Shown here in pieces: positions 35,291 to 43,262 of a DNA stretch of 64,000 nt (position 1 is its first letter; each line of letters opens with the position of its first letter). A program made the position numbers and the translations under genes. The notes under the pieces are model-generated. The model made no database searches, was not told the DNA's origin, and saw nothing but the letters and a program-made list of their open reading frames with translations. The stretch comes from Teredinibacter sp. KSP-S5-2 (GTDB lineage: Bacteria; Pseudomonadota; Gammaproteobacteria; Pseudomonadales; Cellvibrionaceae), in the NCBI RefSeq assembly GCF_032773895.1, contig NZ_CP120416.1, positions 1,796,001 to 1,860,000 of the forward strand. The letters are read 5' to 3'.

Positions 35291-35746
35291 ATGGAAAAAG
35301 CGTTAATAAGAATAAAAACCATTGAGTTCCTACTAATGATTTTTGCCGTTTTAATTGCTTTCATTAGTATAAGTACATTATGTTGGACTAAAGCGGATGG
35401 GAGGGTTGAGCGAAGTGGTGAAGGGAGGTATAACGGAGGGGCGTTTAATCTCGCTCCAAATGGGAACTTAGGAAGATTTAGTGGTTCTTTTTCTTGGGTT
35501 AAAGCCGAGTACACTTATTCAGTTCATGGTGAAGAGTATCGAGGTAATTTGGTTTGTTTCTGCTTCCCAATTGGTATGAAAGTGCCAGAGTTCTATAGTG
35601 TTGTAAATGTTTATTACTTACCCTCTATTCCATCTGTATCCGTTCTACACAGGGGGCCTCATTTAGTTGGGCCCTTATTTCTATTGTTTATAGGTCTTGG
35701 TTTTCGAGCACTTCGAAAACGAATCCAGTCTATTGTTGGTGCTTAG
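35291..35746 (+). CDS. DUF3592-like membrane protein
   Basis: A 151-residue protein with helices near 12-34 and 122-140 and a central extracytoplasmic beta region. The pattern KAEYTYSVHGEEYRG followed by VNVYYLPSIPSVSVL matches the DUF3592 family (short membrane proteins with a beta core resembling YxYxVxGxxYxG). ATG 35291 follows GGTCGTTGCT, without a strong ribosome site. Function unknown. Confidence 0.68.
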   Translation: MEKALIRIKTIEFLLMIFAVLIAFISISTLCWTKADGRVERSGEGRYNGGAFNLAPNGNLGRFSGSFSWVKAEYTYSVHGEEYRGNLVCFCFPIGMKVPEFYSVVNVYYLPSIPSVSVLHRGPHLVGPLFLLFIGLGFRALRKRIQSIVGA

Positions 35747-35858
35747 TATATTTATTCTATGTGTATCGCCAGGCCGGTATCGATGAGCTTTTGACATTTC
35801 AACTGTATAAAATAGCGGTGTTATACTATATGAAAAATTGTAGTCAGAGGGGCGAGTA

Positions 35859-36185
35859 ATGATTGTTCTTGTTATCGGTTCTGTTTTAATTGTAGTAGGC
35901 GCTGTTTCCATTAGTTTTGTTTCTCTGGCTAAAACACTGGAAGAGCATGATAAAGTCCAATGGCTAAAGTTGGGATCACCCCGTGGAACGTCATTTGTTG
36001 ATTTGGGCAAAACTATTGGTATTTTTAGCTGGGTTCTAAGTCGTGGTTTCGAAGCTTCACCCAGTAAAAAGGTTCAGGAACAAGGTAAATCTGATCTGAC
36101 CAGAGCCCTTTTTGCCAAATACAGTATGCTCGTTGGGGTATTGTGTGTTTTTGTTGGTTTTGCACTTGGGCTGGCCAGTATATAG
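35859..36185 (+). CDS. Small two-helix membrane protein, unknown function
   Basis: A 108-residue protein with hydrophobic helices at about 2-23 and 88-107 and a soluble middle. GAGGGGCGAG precedes ATG 35859, a good ribosome site. I recognise no family. It is in a run of small genes after the TonB receptor, all on the plus strand. Confidence 0.65.
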   Translation: MIVLVIGSVLIVVGAVSISFVSLAKTLEEHDKVQWLKLGSPRGTSFVDLGKTIGIFSWVLSRGFEASPSKKVQEQGKSDLTRALFAKYSMLVGVLCVFVGFALGLASI

Positions 36186-36252
36186 ATATTCATAAAGCGG
36201 GCACTTAATGCTCGAGTTCGATTAGTTTAAGGTTGGCAAGTGAGGTGATCAC

Positions 36253-36570
36253 ATGTCTCTAATAGCGAAAACACCAGAGCCGCCGTACTACGCGGTAATT
36301 TTCACGTCACATCGTACCGAGGGTGACAACGGTTATGGTGATATGGCAAAAAAGATGCTTGAGTTGGCCGCGATGCAACCTGGTTTTTTGGGGGTTGAAT
36401 CTGCGAGGGAAGAATTGGGGTTAACGGTTTCATATTGGTCTAACCTTGAATCCATCAAAAGGTGGAAAGCCAATCTGGAGCATAAAGTGGCTCAAAAGCT
36501 AGGTTATGAAAGATGGTATTCCACATTTAAAGTCAGAGTCGCAAAAGTAGAGCATGATTATGGGGTTTGA
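36253..36570 (+). CDS. Antibiotic-biosynthesis-monooxygenase (ABM) family protein
   Basis: A 105-residue ferredoxin-like alpha/beta protein. YYAVIFTSHRT, then AAMQPGFLGVESARE, VSYWSNLESIKRWKAN and WYSTFKVRVAKVE reproduce the ABM order (strand, helix, G-F-L-G turn, S-Y-W strand, W-K helix). Members include small monooxygenases, haem-degrading enzymes and many of unknown role. Nothing nearby suggests a substrate; it is not part of the PKS locus, which lies 24 kb away. Confidence 0.85.
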   Translation: MSLIAKTPEPPYYAVIFTSHRTEGDNGYGDMAKKMLELAAMQPGFLGVESAREELGLTVSYWSNLESIKRWKANLEHKVAQKLGYERWYSTFKVRVAKVEHDYGV

Positions 36571-36716
36571 TTCGTCTGCTACTTTTCGTTAGTTGTATTC
36601 TAGTATTTGGGGTTCCCCTATCAAGTAAGTCTTTGATCTGAGTGCCGAAAAGTAGTTGCCTATATAAAGTAGCCTCTGCCATGCACTTCATCATTATTCT
36701 ATAATCTACCTTACAG

Positions 36717-37148
36717 ATGGTAGAGGATGTTTTAATGGTTTTCGACTCTAGAGATAAAGGTGAATTACTAACAGGTTCATTAAAAACTGAGTTTAAAACT
36801 GTTTATTATATGGTTCTTCGCTATTGTCGCGACCATCACCAGCAAGATAGAGACCCCGGTAAAGATTTATGCTCTGAGTGTAGCGATTTAATTGAATACG
36901 CCGCCCATCGACTAGACTGCTGCCCGTATGGGCAAGATAAACCGACATGTAATCGCTGTCCCATTCATTGTTATAAGCCAGAACAGAAGCAGCAGATGCG
37001 TCTGGTTATGAAGTATAGCGGTCCAAGAATGCTGCTATCGCATCCTATATTGGCTTTGCGTCACCTGTTTCACGAACACCGATTGGCGGCGGAAAAGCCG
37101 AAAATAAACGCGTCAAATAAGCGTAAAAGAATGCGGGAAAAAGGTTAG
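36717..37148 (+). CDS. YgbA-like (nitrous-oxide-stimulated promoter family) cysteine-rich protein
   Basis: A 143-residue protein with a conserved cysteine array: LCSECSDL, RLDCCPYG, PTCNRCPIHCY. Next comes KQQMRLVMKYSGPRMLLSHP. This matches the YgbA family, named for a nitric-oxide-responsive E. coli gene. The cysteines suggest metal or Fe-S binding. ATG 36717 and the in-frame ATG at 36735 are both possible starts; residues before the second are not conserved-looking. No NO-detoxification genes are adjacent. Confidence 0.82.
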   Translation: MVEDVLMVFDSRDKGELLTGSLKTEFKTVYYMVLRYCRDHHQQDRDPGKDLCSECSDLIEYAAHRLDCCPYGQDKPTCNRCPIHCYKPEQKQQMRLVMKYSGPRMLLSHPILALRHLFHEHRLAAEKPKINASNKRKRMREKG

Positions 37149-37243
37149 TTTTTTTAGCAGCCGCTTAAAACTTTATTACTGCTATAACTTCTACTTTTGG
37201 AGTTCGTTACTAACTTTGTCATTTATGATTTGTAGTGCTTACT

Positions 37244-37711
37244 ATGAATGACTTAAAACACTACTTCTCGTCTATTTCAATTGGCGTGGTAGGCGTCGTA
37301 TTTGTCTACGTTTTCTATGGCTTCTATCTTCAGTTAGAAATTGAAAATCGAAAAGCCAGAATTGATGAAAGGTTGGGCGTGTGGTTGAAGAACGAGCCCA
37401 ATGCTTACTCATATGTCGTTCACGAAGGGTGTATGCTTTTTCGTTCTTACCAAGTAATACATAAAAACGGCGAAGACCTTTTCTTTGATATGAAACTCTA
37501 TTGTGATCCCGAAGAATCACCTGGTTGTGATGCTGGTAAGCGCAATATACTGGGAATTTTTGAAGAGATAAAACGTATATCTGAAAGTGCCGAGATGTTG
37601 GATGTTACCTACAGTGATATCGGCTATCCATCTGAGGTGGATATCGACTGGCGGAGAGATACAATTGATGACGAGTGTTTCATTGCTGTGGAGGATTTTA
37701 GGGAAATATAG
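37244..37711 (+). CDS. Membrane-anchored protein of unknown function
   Basis: A 155-residue protein with one helix near 10-32 and a soluble remainder that has four cysteines (in EGCMLF, YCDPEE, PGCDAG, DECFIA), suggesting disulphides outside the membrane. ATG 37244 is preferred to a GTG three codons earlier. I recognise no family. A terminator follows. Confidence 0.62.
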   Translation: MNDLKHYFSSISIGVVGVVFVYVFYGFYLQLEIENRKARIDERLGVWLKNEPNAYSYVVHEGCMLFRSYQVIHKNGEDLFFDMKLYCDPEESPGCDAGKRNILGIFEEIKRISESAEMLDVTYSDIGYPSEVDIDWRRDTIDDECFIAVEDFREI

Positions 37712-37800
37712 AATAGATAATTGAAAGGATTTTCAATTTAGTTTAAACCAAGCTTGGGTTATATAAGTAAAGGTTAGGCCAAGGTAATCAATTATTTTTA

Positions 37801-37835
37801 GGTCGTGGGAGAGTGTAATATCCCACGGCCTTTTT
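37801..37835 (+). terminator. Rho-independent terminator
   Basis: A 10-bp stem (GGTCGTGGGA with TCCCACGGCC, one G-U pair) and a 10-base loop are followed by TTTTT. It ends the plus-strand run before the convergent minus-strand gene. Confidence 0.8.
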
Positions 37836-37996
37836 ATCTTTGGGTTAAGGAATAAATTTTATTAAACTCTATCATAACTGGTTTATACCGATTTCCATGT
37901 TGCAACTATTCCTATAGTAAAACTATTCGACCGGGTTCGGCATCTAGGTTGAATACTAGCAGGCTAGTTGAAATACCATTTAGTGAAAATCCTATT

Positions 37997-38686
37997 TCAC
38001 TTGGTGCTTATCCAGGTGGCTAGCTTATATCTCACAGAAATTAGCAGTGTACTTATGACAAACAAAAATAGTGGGTTTGGTTCTGGAACATTGACATGGC
38101 GTTCAAATGCGAGTTCATCGAATGATACACCAAGATTGCCATAGTGGCTGGAGATATCCATTCTGACAAAAGATGCGCTCACAGGGGTGAATTCAAAGGT
38201 CTGAGCGAGAGAATCTCCTGAATAATTTAACCCAGTGTCGGCAAAAAAGTTACCGATAAAAATTTCAGATGAAAAACTAGCGTCTGTAGATGCTGTCAAA
38301 CTAAATGTCTTAATTCCCTGACTTCCTGTGGCCCGATTCCAAAGAGCAAGAGATTCGATGGTTACTAATTCTCCAAAACCCAATAATAATGATATATCCG
38401 AGACTCCTTCTGCAAAACCCAGCCCATATTCTGCTACATTTTCGTGAGATATCGGCGGGCGGCCATCTGTATTTGATGATAGGTAAAAATCAAAATCAGT
38501 CACGCCAGAGGTGTAGTTCCACCTCAAGCCGCTTTGATCTATTACATTACTTAAGTTGTATGTATTGTCGTAGATAGGGGCGTTAGAGCTAATCGTTTGA
38601 GCTTGAATAATAACCCCGGCGATTCCCGCTGAAGGTAATAATGCGAGAGCAGATCCAATATATTTAAGCATTTTTTTTATAGACAT
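37997..38686 (-). CDS. PEP-CTERM-like exported protein with discoidin-type fold
   Basis: A 229-residue secreted protein. It starts with MSIKKMLKYIGSALALLPSA (signal peptide) and ends VPEPNPLFLFVISTLLIS followed by a basic tail, the sorting signal form (Pro-Glu-Pro, helix, Arg/Lys) recognised by the exosortase system. The core (YNLSNVIDQSG, SLALWNRATGSQGIKTFSL, FTPVSASFVRMDIS) resembles a coagulation factor 5/8 or discoidin-type carbohydrate-binding domain. The start at 38686 has ACAGGA upstream on the minus strand; an earlier ATG at 38716 is less likely. It is probably an exopolysaccharide-linked surface protein. Confidence 0.75.
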   Translation of the reverse strand: MSIKKMLKYIGSALALLPSAGIAGVIIQAQTISSNAPIYDNTYNLSNVIDQSGLRWNYTSGVTDFDFYLSSNTDGRPPISHENVAEYGLGFAEGVSDISLLLGFGELVTIESLALWNRATGSQGIKTFSLTASTDASFSSEIFIGNFFADTGLNYSGDSLAQTFEFTPVSASFVRMDISSHYGNLGVSFDELAFERHVNVPEPNPLFLFVISTLLISVRYKLATWISTK

Positions 38687-38999
38687 ATAAAACTTCCTGT
38701 AAGTTTTGCTGACCACTTATTTGCAATAAAAGTAAAATCTCCATCCAATGAAGATACTTCGATAGGGGACTGATTTTTTACTGAAAGTGAGAGCGGCGTA
38801 TGTTTGTATCGTTTTCCTTCACTCCTTGAGGAGTTGTTAAAAAATATCAACTTTTTGGGAAAATGGCAAATGGAATATGTATTAAAGTTAAAAGCTGCAG
38901 GTGAAAACATAAGATAAAAGTTGTTCTATTGTCCCATTGTTGGCTGTAGCAATAATATGCGGCGAGACAGTTGCTTTTTGTTTTTGATAATCGTGTTTT
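38687..38999. other. Region between PEP-CTERM gene and intI relic 2
   Basis: About 310 bases with no supported gene. It should include the promoter of the minus-strand PEP-CTERM-like gene. The intI homology of relic 2 begins to fade into this stretch. Confidence 0.35.
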
Positions 39000-39457
39000 A
39001 AATAAGCTGAATACGGCGACAGCGTCAGGTGCTTTGAAGCGGATAGACTCAGAAATTCGTAATCCTAAGCCATACATGAGTTCTGCGATGAGTTTAGTGG
39101 AGTCTTTTGGCCGACAAATTACTTCAAGCGCTTCGCTGTGTGTCAGAGCTATGGGAATTCGGTTGGGTTTTTTGGATAGGTATGGACTATATCAGATAAG
39201 GGTGTTTTTAATACATCGTGATATAAAAAGGCTAAAGCATTGAGATCGGTTTTCTATGTGTTTGGAGAAACATTGCGTTGCAGAGCAAGATATGTAAGAA
39301 AACTAGATTCCTTCGTGTAGTCTACAGAACTCCTGCGGCACTTTCTCATAAAGTAGATAAATCGTCTAAGCCAAGTTGAATACGTCTTTTCTGTTTTGTA
39401 AGCCATGCTTTTAATACGAATGGCGTCACGAGTACATTGAAAAAAGGACTAGGTTCG
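39000..39457 (-). pseudogene. intI: Integron integrase intI, decayed N-terminal half (relic 2)
   Basis: On the minus strand, pieces of IntI can be joined: RDAIRIKSMAYKTEKTYSTW, SSFLTYLALQRNVSPNT, then after an in-frame stop TDLNALAFLYHDVLKTPLSD. After a frameshift comes IALTHSEALEVI, and then KLIAELMYGLGLRISESIRF. The last segment matches the catalytic-Arg region of IntI (LYGxGLR). The start codon equivalent to that of relic 1 is mutated, and everything after this region, including the His/Arg/Tyr box, is missing. This is an integrase without activity. Confidence 0.85.
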
Positions 39458-39714
39458 TTCTCCAAGTTTATTGGGATATCTTCCATGACAATCCTTGTAT
39501 TTAAATTGGTCTGTTTAAATATGTAGTAATTTGAGCCGTTTTCAACTCTCTTGAGGGGCTTGTTCGCTGGAGTTATACGTACCTAATGCGCAAAACTTGC
39601 TAGCTTATTTATCAGTATTCATTGGAAGTCTATTAAAATCAAAGGATTATGTCATTACGTTGTTGAGCGGATAGGTGTTTTACGCGACAAAAATCCAGGT
39701 GGTTTTATACTTTG

Positions 39715-39743
39715 TGTACGGCTTTTTGACCGTATGATATAGT
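39715..39743 (+). promoter_or_regulatory. Candidate cassette promoter (Pc-like), copy 2
   Basis: TGTACG-17-TATAGT, identical hexamers and spacing to copy 1 at 21904-21932, about 90 bases before attI and pointing into the cassettes. Confidence 0.45.
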
Positions 39744-39772
39744 TAATCCCTTGATTTTCAAGAAAAATATAA

Positions 39773-39835
39773 ATGCAGAAAAGAAATATGCACACAAGGG
39801 GGTATCAGCACATGATGCGTAGAATAAACTGTTAA
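39773..39835 (+). CDS. 20-codon leader ORF ending across attI, copy 2
   Basis: ATG 39773 opens a frame of 20 codons ending MRRINC, stop TAA in TG-TTAA at the crossover. Against copy 1 there are seven changed codons but no frameshift or premature stop. The cassette core GTTRR always supplies TAR here, so any inserted cassette would keep the stop. Confidence 0.4.
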   Translation: MQKRNMHTRGYQHMMRRINC

Positions 39836-39878
39836 GCAGCAAGTCGAACATAAAAGCACATAAAGGAAAAATCTAAAA

Positions 39879-40205
39879 ATGATCAAAAAAACACTATCTA
39901 TTCTAGTTTTACTTGGCGTCTCTAGCGGTCTTTACGCAGAAGAGCATCATGATCTTGAAATTAGCATTTGTAGAGCCTTACCTTCTGGAAACATATTGCT
40001 CCGAGGAGTATCTTCTACGGATAATCAGAATAGAGATTTGGTATTTACAGAAAGCAGCAGCTTGAAAGAGGCCGTATTAGATCGCTACCTATCTCTTTGT
40101 ATGGCAGCCTTTGCAACAGGAAAGATTTTACGTGCGGATAATTTAATTTGCACTGGAACATCTTGTAATCCAACTGGAGCAACAAGCTTAAGTTTAAAAA
40201 AGTAA
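39879..40205 (+). CDS. Small exported orphan protein, first cassette of array 2
   Basis: A 108-residue protein with signal peptide ending GLYA. AAAGGAAAA lies before ATG 39879. The C-terminal LSLCMAAFATGKILRADNLI followed by CTGTSCN resembles the C-terminus of the first protein of array 1. Two Cys near the end (CTGTSC) could pair. Function unknown; periplasmic location is expected. Confidence 0.72.
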   Translation: MIKKTLSILVLLGVSSGLYAEEHHDLEISICRALPSGNILLRGVSSTDNQNRDLVFTESSSLKEAVLDRYLSLCMAAFATGKILRADNLICTGTSCNPTGATSLSLKK

Positions 40206-40208
40206 AAT

Positions 40209-40217
40209 ATAGTTAAC
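40209..40217 (+). other. attC-like opening core, array 2, site 1
   Basis: ATAGTTAAC followed by AAGGC is like an attC opening core just after the first cassette gene stop. No closing core is seen before the next gene, so the site may be truncated. Confidence 0.25.
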
Positions 40218-40330
40218 AAGGCAAATCGAAGAGTAAGAGGGCGCGATCAATTAATATAAGTGAACGAAATTTTACGATATTTGGTTTTGTTATTCTTGCT
40301 TCGGTAATTTCAATTACAATATTCGCCATC

Positions 40331-40576
40331 GTGTATAGAGGGGATAAGGTAGAGTCATTCGCTAATGTTGGTGTTCTTGTAGGGACAAGTTTATACCAAG
40401 GAAGAACTGGATCTGATGTTGTAGCTACAGTAGAAATACAGGGTGTTGAAAATGTGTTAATTCACTTGCCGGCTAATATTCCAATTCACAAAGGTCGTAA
40501 AGTCGAGTTAAATTGTACGAAATATGAATCTGGTTCGGTTAATTGTAAATTTATCAAGTATCAGTCTCAGCCTTAA
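40331..40576 (+). CDS. Small membrane-anchored orphan protein, cassette array 2
   Basis: From GTG 40331 the frame gives 81 residues without a membrane segment. The same frame is open upstream to 40217 and there encodes a hydrophobic helix (FTIFGFVILASVISITIFAI) that fits an anchor, but contains no ATG/GTG/TTG. Either translation starts at a rare codon such as ATT 40250 (after AGAGGGCG), or the start was lost when cassettes joined. The soluble part is beta-rich (VVATVEIQGVENVLIHLP). Function unknown. Confidence 0.5.
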   Translation: MYRGDKVESFANVGVLVGTSLYQGRTGSDVVATVEIQGVENVLIHLPANIPIHKGRKVELNCTKYESGSVNCKFIKYQSQP

Positions 40577-40698
40577 CAAGGCCATGTTGCATTGCCTGCA
40601 ATCTGGCTGGAAAAATTTTTCGTGGTTCGTTTTGTGCTTTAACGCTACACTAGTGCAAGTTACTCCACTTTAAATTTGTCGCAAATAGCGGCGTTCAA
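40572..40698 (+). other. Possible attC, array 2, site 2
   Basis: CCTTAAC at the end of one orphan gene and GGCGTTCAAG before the next have the position and rough form of attC cores 120 bases apart. The internal arms pair poorly by eye. Confidence 0.3.
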
Positions 40699-40720
40699 GG
40701 TAAAAGTACAAAATGATACT

Positions 40721-40945
40721 ATGGACTATAAAGAAGTAGAAAATTATTTAAGAGATTATGGAGCAGATGTTGGGGTATATGATTTCAATGGGCTAATTCA
40801 TCTCGTTGCTGCAGCACTTGATAATCTAGAACGCGGACATTTAGAACAAGATCTAGTGGATTGCTCATCAAGTCTTAGTGAAGATAATATTAAATTTTTA
40901 AAAAAATTAATTCGCTATCATGAGCAGTGTTCCGATGATAGTTAG
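40721..40945 (+). CDS. Small acidic orphan protein, cassette array 2
   Basis: A 74-residue protein from ATG 40721 (MDYKEVENYLRDYGADV); a TTG at 40676 would add 15 non-descript residues overlapping the presumed attC. No signal peptide or membrane segment. Acidic, mostly helical. I recognise no family. An attC site follows. Confidence 0.55.
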   Translation: MDYKEVENYLRDYGADVGVYDFNGLIHLVAAALDNLERGHLEQDLVDCSSSLSEDNIKFLKKLIRYHEQCSDDS

Positions 40946-40952
40946 AAAAAAC

Positions 40953-41047
40953 GTAGAACAAGTCAAGGCATTGGGTTCTAAGCACCATTGCTTGAGGCGA
41001 TACACGGCTTCGCTCGCTACGCGGCCTCGACCCGTTGAGCGTTACTT
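40953..41047 (+). other. attC recombination site, array 2, site 3
   Basis: GTAGAAC opens and GTTACTT closes about 95 bp. AACAAGTCAAGGCATTGGG pairs in part with CCCGTTGAGCGTTAC, and the centre (GGCTTCGCTCGCTACGCGGCC) is rich in short palindromes. The next gene starts with the base after the site. Confidence 0.55.
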
Positions 41048-41398
41048 ATGAAAAAGCTTATATATACATTTTCAGTCTTGTCCGTTGGTGTTCTTCTTGG
41101 GGCTTTTATTATGTATAGCCTTATGGAAGAATTTCGAATGGAAACTATTCAAGCAAATAAAGTAGGAGAGATGTCTACAAATCTGTCTTCTTACTTGGAG
41201 TTAATTGAGCTAGAACCAATTGAGAGAAAGTGTAGGCTTTCACAATGGTCACATTTGGTGGCGCAAAATTTATCAGAAATGCATCTTAAAAAAGGTGTTT
41301 TGTACGAGCATTTCGTTTCAGGTGAAGTTCTCGTTGAAGGCTACCAAAGGAACGTACTAAAGAAGTTTGAAGAAAATAGGCCAGTCTTATGCAACTAA
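41048..41398 (+). CDS. Small membrane-anchored orphan protein, cassette array 2
   Basis: A 116-residue protein with an N-terminal helix (IYTFSVLSVGVLLGAFIMYS) that is an anchor or uncleaved signal, followed by a soluble helical domain outside the cytoplasm. Two cysteines (RKCRLS and the C-terminal PVLCN) may pair. It starts right after an attC. Function unknown. Confidence 0.62.
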   Translation: MKKLIYTFSVLSVGVLLGAFIMYSLMEEFRMETIQANKVGEMSTNLSSYLELIELEPIERKCRLSQWSHLVAQNLSEMHLKKGVLYEHFVSGEVLVEGYQRNVLKKFEENRPVLCN

Positions 41399-41412
41399 TT
41401 TGGATTAGCTAG

Positions 41413-41859
41413 GTGAGGGTTGGTTTGAGTCAGAGGCAAAACCAGATAGGGATATTGGATTGTGTTTTATCCATTTTGGTCGGGGTCGTAAGTTATCTTC
41501 CGACCCATTATTGGAGCGGAGTAATGGGGAGCTGGCCGTTGCCAGAATTTCTAAAAGAATTTATGAGTTCCAATGGAAAGCTTGCTGTCGTAGCTGTAGA
41601 TCTGTTCATAATTTCATTACCCGTATTTCTAACTTTTGTTGTTATAACCAATACCTTATGTCGAGTTCTTGGCAAGGTAAATGTTTATTTGTTAGTGGTA
41701 TTTTTGATAGGCTGGTTTGTGCCTGCAATGTTCATCTATTTTCAGGAGCCAATACCCTCCGAGCTAATACGCGAATGGCCGCATGTATTGGTGGTACAGT
41801 TTATGCCAGTTTTTGGGGCTATAGCAGGATATTTGCTTTTGCGTAAGAAAAGTATCTAA
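41413..41859 (+). CDS. Four-helix membrane orphan protein, cassette array 2
   Basis: A 148-residue polytopic protein with helices near 11-28, 51-73, 85-105 and 125-143. The start is GTG 41413, with TTG 41425 as an alternative; neither has a clear ribosome site. It follows the previous gene by 14 bases with no evident attC between, so both may be in one cassette. The overlapping frame at 41460-41846 is a shadow. A good attC follows. Confidence 0.58.
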   Translation: MRVGLSQRQNQIGILDCVLSILVGVVSYLPTHYWSGVMGSWPLPEFLKEFMSSNGKLAVVAVDLFIISLPVFLTFVVITNTLCRVLGKVNVYLLVVFLIGWFVPAMFIYFQEPIPSELIREWPHVLVVQFMPVFGAIAGYLLLRKKSI

Positions 41860-41925
41860 CAAAGCCAGAGGCTATCTTTTTACTGAGCATGGGGCGGACA
41901 CTCGCTAGTGTTGACGGCGTTATGT
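41854..41925 (+). other. attC recombination site, array 2, site 4
   Basis: ATCTAAC is an exact RYYYAAC core and GTTATGT a near GTTRRRY core 72 bases apart. AACAAAGCCAGAGGC and the GACGGCGTT end give the expected arms. The opening core overlaps the stop of the preceding gene. Confidence 0.6.
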
Positions 41926-42212
41926 GGGTAAGACCAGTGCAAAAGGAAGCTATAACTCATAGTCTTTACTTTAAATCGGACGAGTTGCATTCTAATAACT
42001 AAATTGCTTCTCATATCTATGAGGGCTTGAATAAGCTAAAAGAAGGCAGTATTTTGCTGCTAAGAATATATGATGAGAGTACAGAACACTTCAATCTGGA
42101 TAAATAGTTGCTATAGCAGTGATTTAAGGTTTTTGTTTTTAATTTAGAGTCCGTTCTAGAGGTTCTCTCAGATTTGGACTTTTGGGGATTGGTTGATACT
42201 TGGGGGTAATTC
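41926..42212. other. Gene-free end of cassette array 2
   Basis: About 290 bases without a supported gene. The frames here are short and lack ribosome sites. It includes the promoter region of the next membrane-protein gene, which has GGGGGT before its start. Confidence 0.35.
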
Positions 42213-42785
42213 ATGGTTTTTAAGCATTCTTTAGTTGGGTGGTTGTGTTCCCTAATGGGAGGTGCGGTTTTACTGCTTGCGTCATGGATATTAATCCGAA
42301 GTTTATTTGTGTCTGATCCTATTCCCAGTCCTGGTGTTTTTATAAGTATTACTTTTGGTGTTTCAGGATTTTTCTTTTTATGTGCATATTACTCGTTTGT
42401 TGGAAAGCATCGCAAAGTTGATGAGAGGGATAAAAAGATTAACTTTAGCCGAGTTGATAAAGCTTACACTATTTTAAAAGCGAGCCTTATTGGATGTGTT
42501 GTATCGGGAGTCTTAGGGCTAGTTTTTGTAGTTGTGTTTAAGGACTTTGGCTCGGCTGAAAAGCTATTTTCAGCAGTACTGGTAGCCAATGTCGTCAGTT
42601 GGTGTGTGTATCTGGTTGTTTTTGGTTGGTTAACACATCGTTTTTCAGATAGTCCTGGTTCCTGGGTGTTATTTACTGTGTTTTTCACTTTTATTGGAGT
42701 GATTGTTAGCTTTTTGATGATCTCTTCCAGGATTTCACGAACGAAACGAGAACAATTAGATCAGTTGCGTAATTCTGGAAGCTAA
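42213..42785 (+). CDS. Four-helix membrane protein of unknown function
   Basis: A 190-residue polytopic protein with helices near 10-30, 42-62, 88-110 and 118-142, and a fifth near 150-172; the C-terminus is basic and soluble. TGGGGGT lies nine bases before ATG 42213. No family recognised. It lies between array 2 and a transposase fossil and may be the last cassette or an old resident gene. Confidence 0.65.
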   Translation: MVFKHSLVGWLCSLMGGAVLLLASWILIRSLFVSDPIPSPGVFISITFGVSGFFFLCAYYSFVGKHRKVDERDKKINFSRVDKAYTILKASLIGCVVSGVLGLVFVVVFKDFGSAEKLFSAVLVANVVSWCVYLVVFGWLTHRFSDSPGSWVLFTVFFTFIGVIVSFLMISSRISRTKREQLDQLRNSGS

Positions 42786-42821
42786 TATCAGATGTTCCTG
42801 ACGAATTCATAGTTTTAAGAA

Positions 42822-43262
42822 AGAGTTGGTAGTCGAAAGAGTCCTTGGAAGTAGCTTTTCTATAAATAATTTGAACAATTTTCGGTTTTGGAATGCTCAA
42901 TTGTTGGTGGTTTTTCCGACTTGGGAGAACGAGTTCTGTTTTGGTTGTAATAGTCTTTAAATTGATTGAGTTTTCATTGTAAGTGGGGGCTAGTCCAAAG
43001 TAAAGTGTGGTGGAGAAACCCTCTTTGAGTGATGCTGGTGATATGTTCAATAAATGGATGAGAGGTCGAAAAACCAGGAATAGATTTAACTTCCTCTATA
43101 TCCATTATGTTGATATTTGTCCACCAATAACGAAATTCAAAAATTGGGTCGTTATCCGATCTTAAATTCTTTGGTAGTGTTTGTTTATATCGAATTGCAT
43201 AAGCATGCGACAGACTGCGACGCCAATGATTCAATGCGTGAATAGATCCATCACGACCATAA
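42822..43262 (-). pseudogene. Transposase fossil, integrase-core (rve/DDE) family
   Basis: On the minus strand, three frames together give a decayed DDE transposase. VVMDLFT comes first, with IIGVAV after a stop, then SDNDPIFEFRYWWTNINI, FIEHITSITQRGFLHHTLLW, then after a stop KLNQFKDYYNQNRTRSP, and KSYFQGLFRLPTL. The order matches the catalytic core of integrase-type IS transposases (second Asp in DNDP, Glu in the FxE(H/R) helix). It has at least two stops and one frameshift, and the N-terminal part is absent. No inverted ends were found. Confidence 0.78.

Larger units (their letters stand above)
39370..39840 (+). mobile_element. Integron leader/attI region, copy 2
   Basis: This is the paralogue of 21560-22030 in the same orientation, lined up with almost no gaps. 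It contains the intI start remnant, the promoter-like element at 39715-39743, a 20-codon frame and the crossover GTTAAGC at 39831-39837. Confidence 0.75.

Noticed and set aside
38971-39243. 90-codon plus-strand frame
   Set aside because: It is the antisense of intI relic 2; the minus strand carries the integrase similarity.
42464-42688. Minus-strand frame inside the membrane protein at 42213
   Set aside because: Antisense shadow; the plus strand has helices and a ribosome site.
42706-43050. 114-codon minus-strand frame as an independent gene
   Set aside because: Runs out of frame through the transposase fossil; the fossil reading in the neighbouring frames explains the sequence better.
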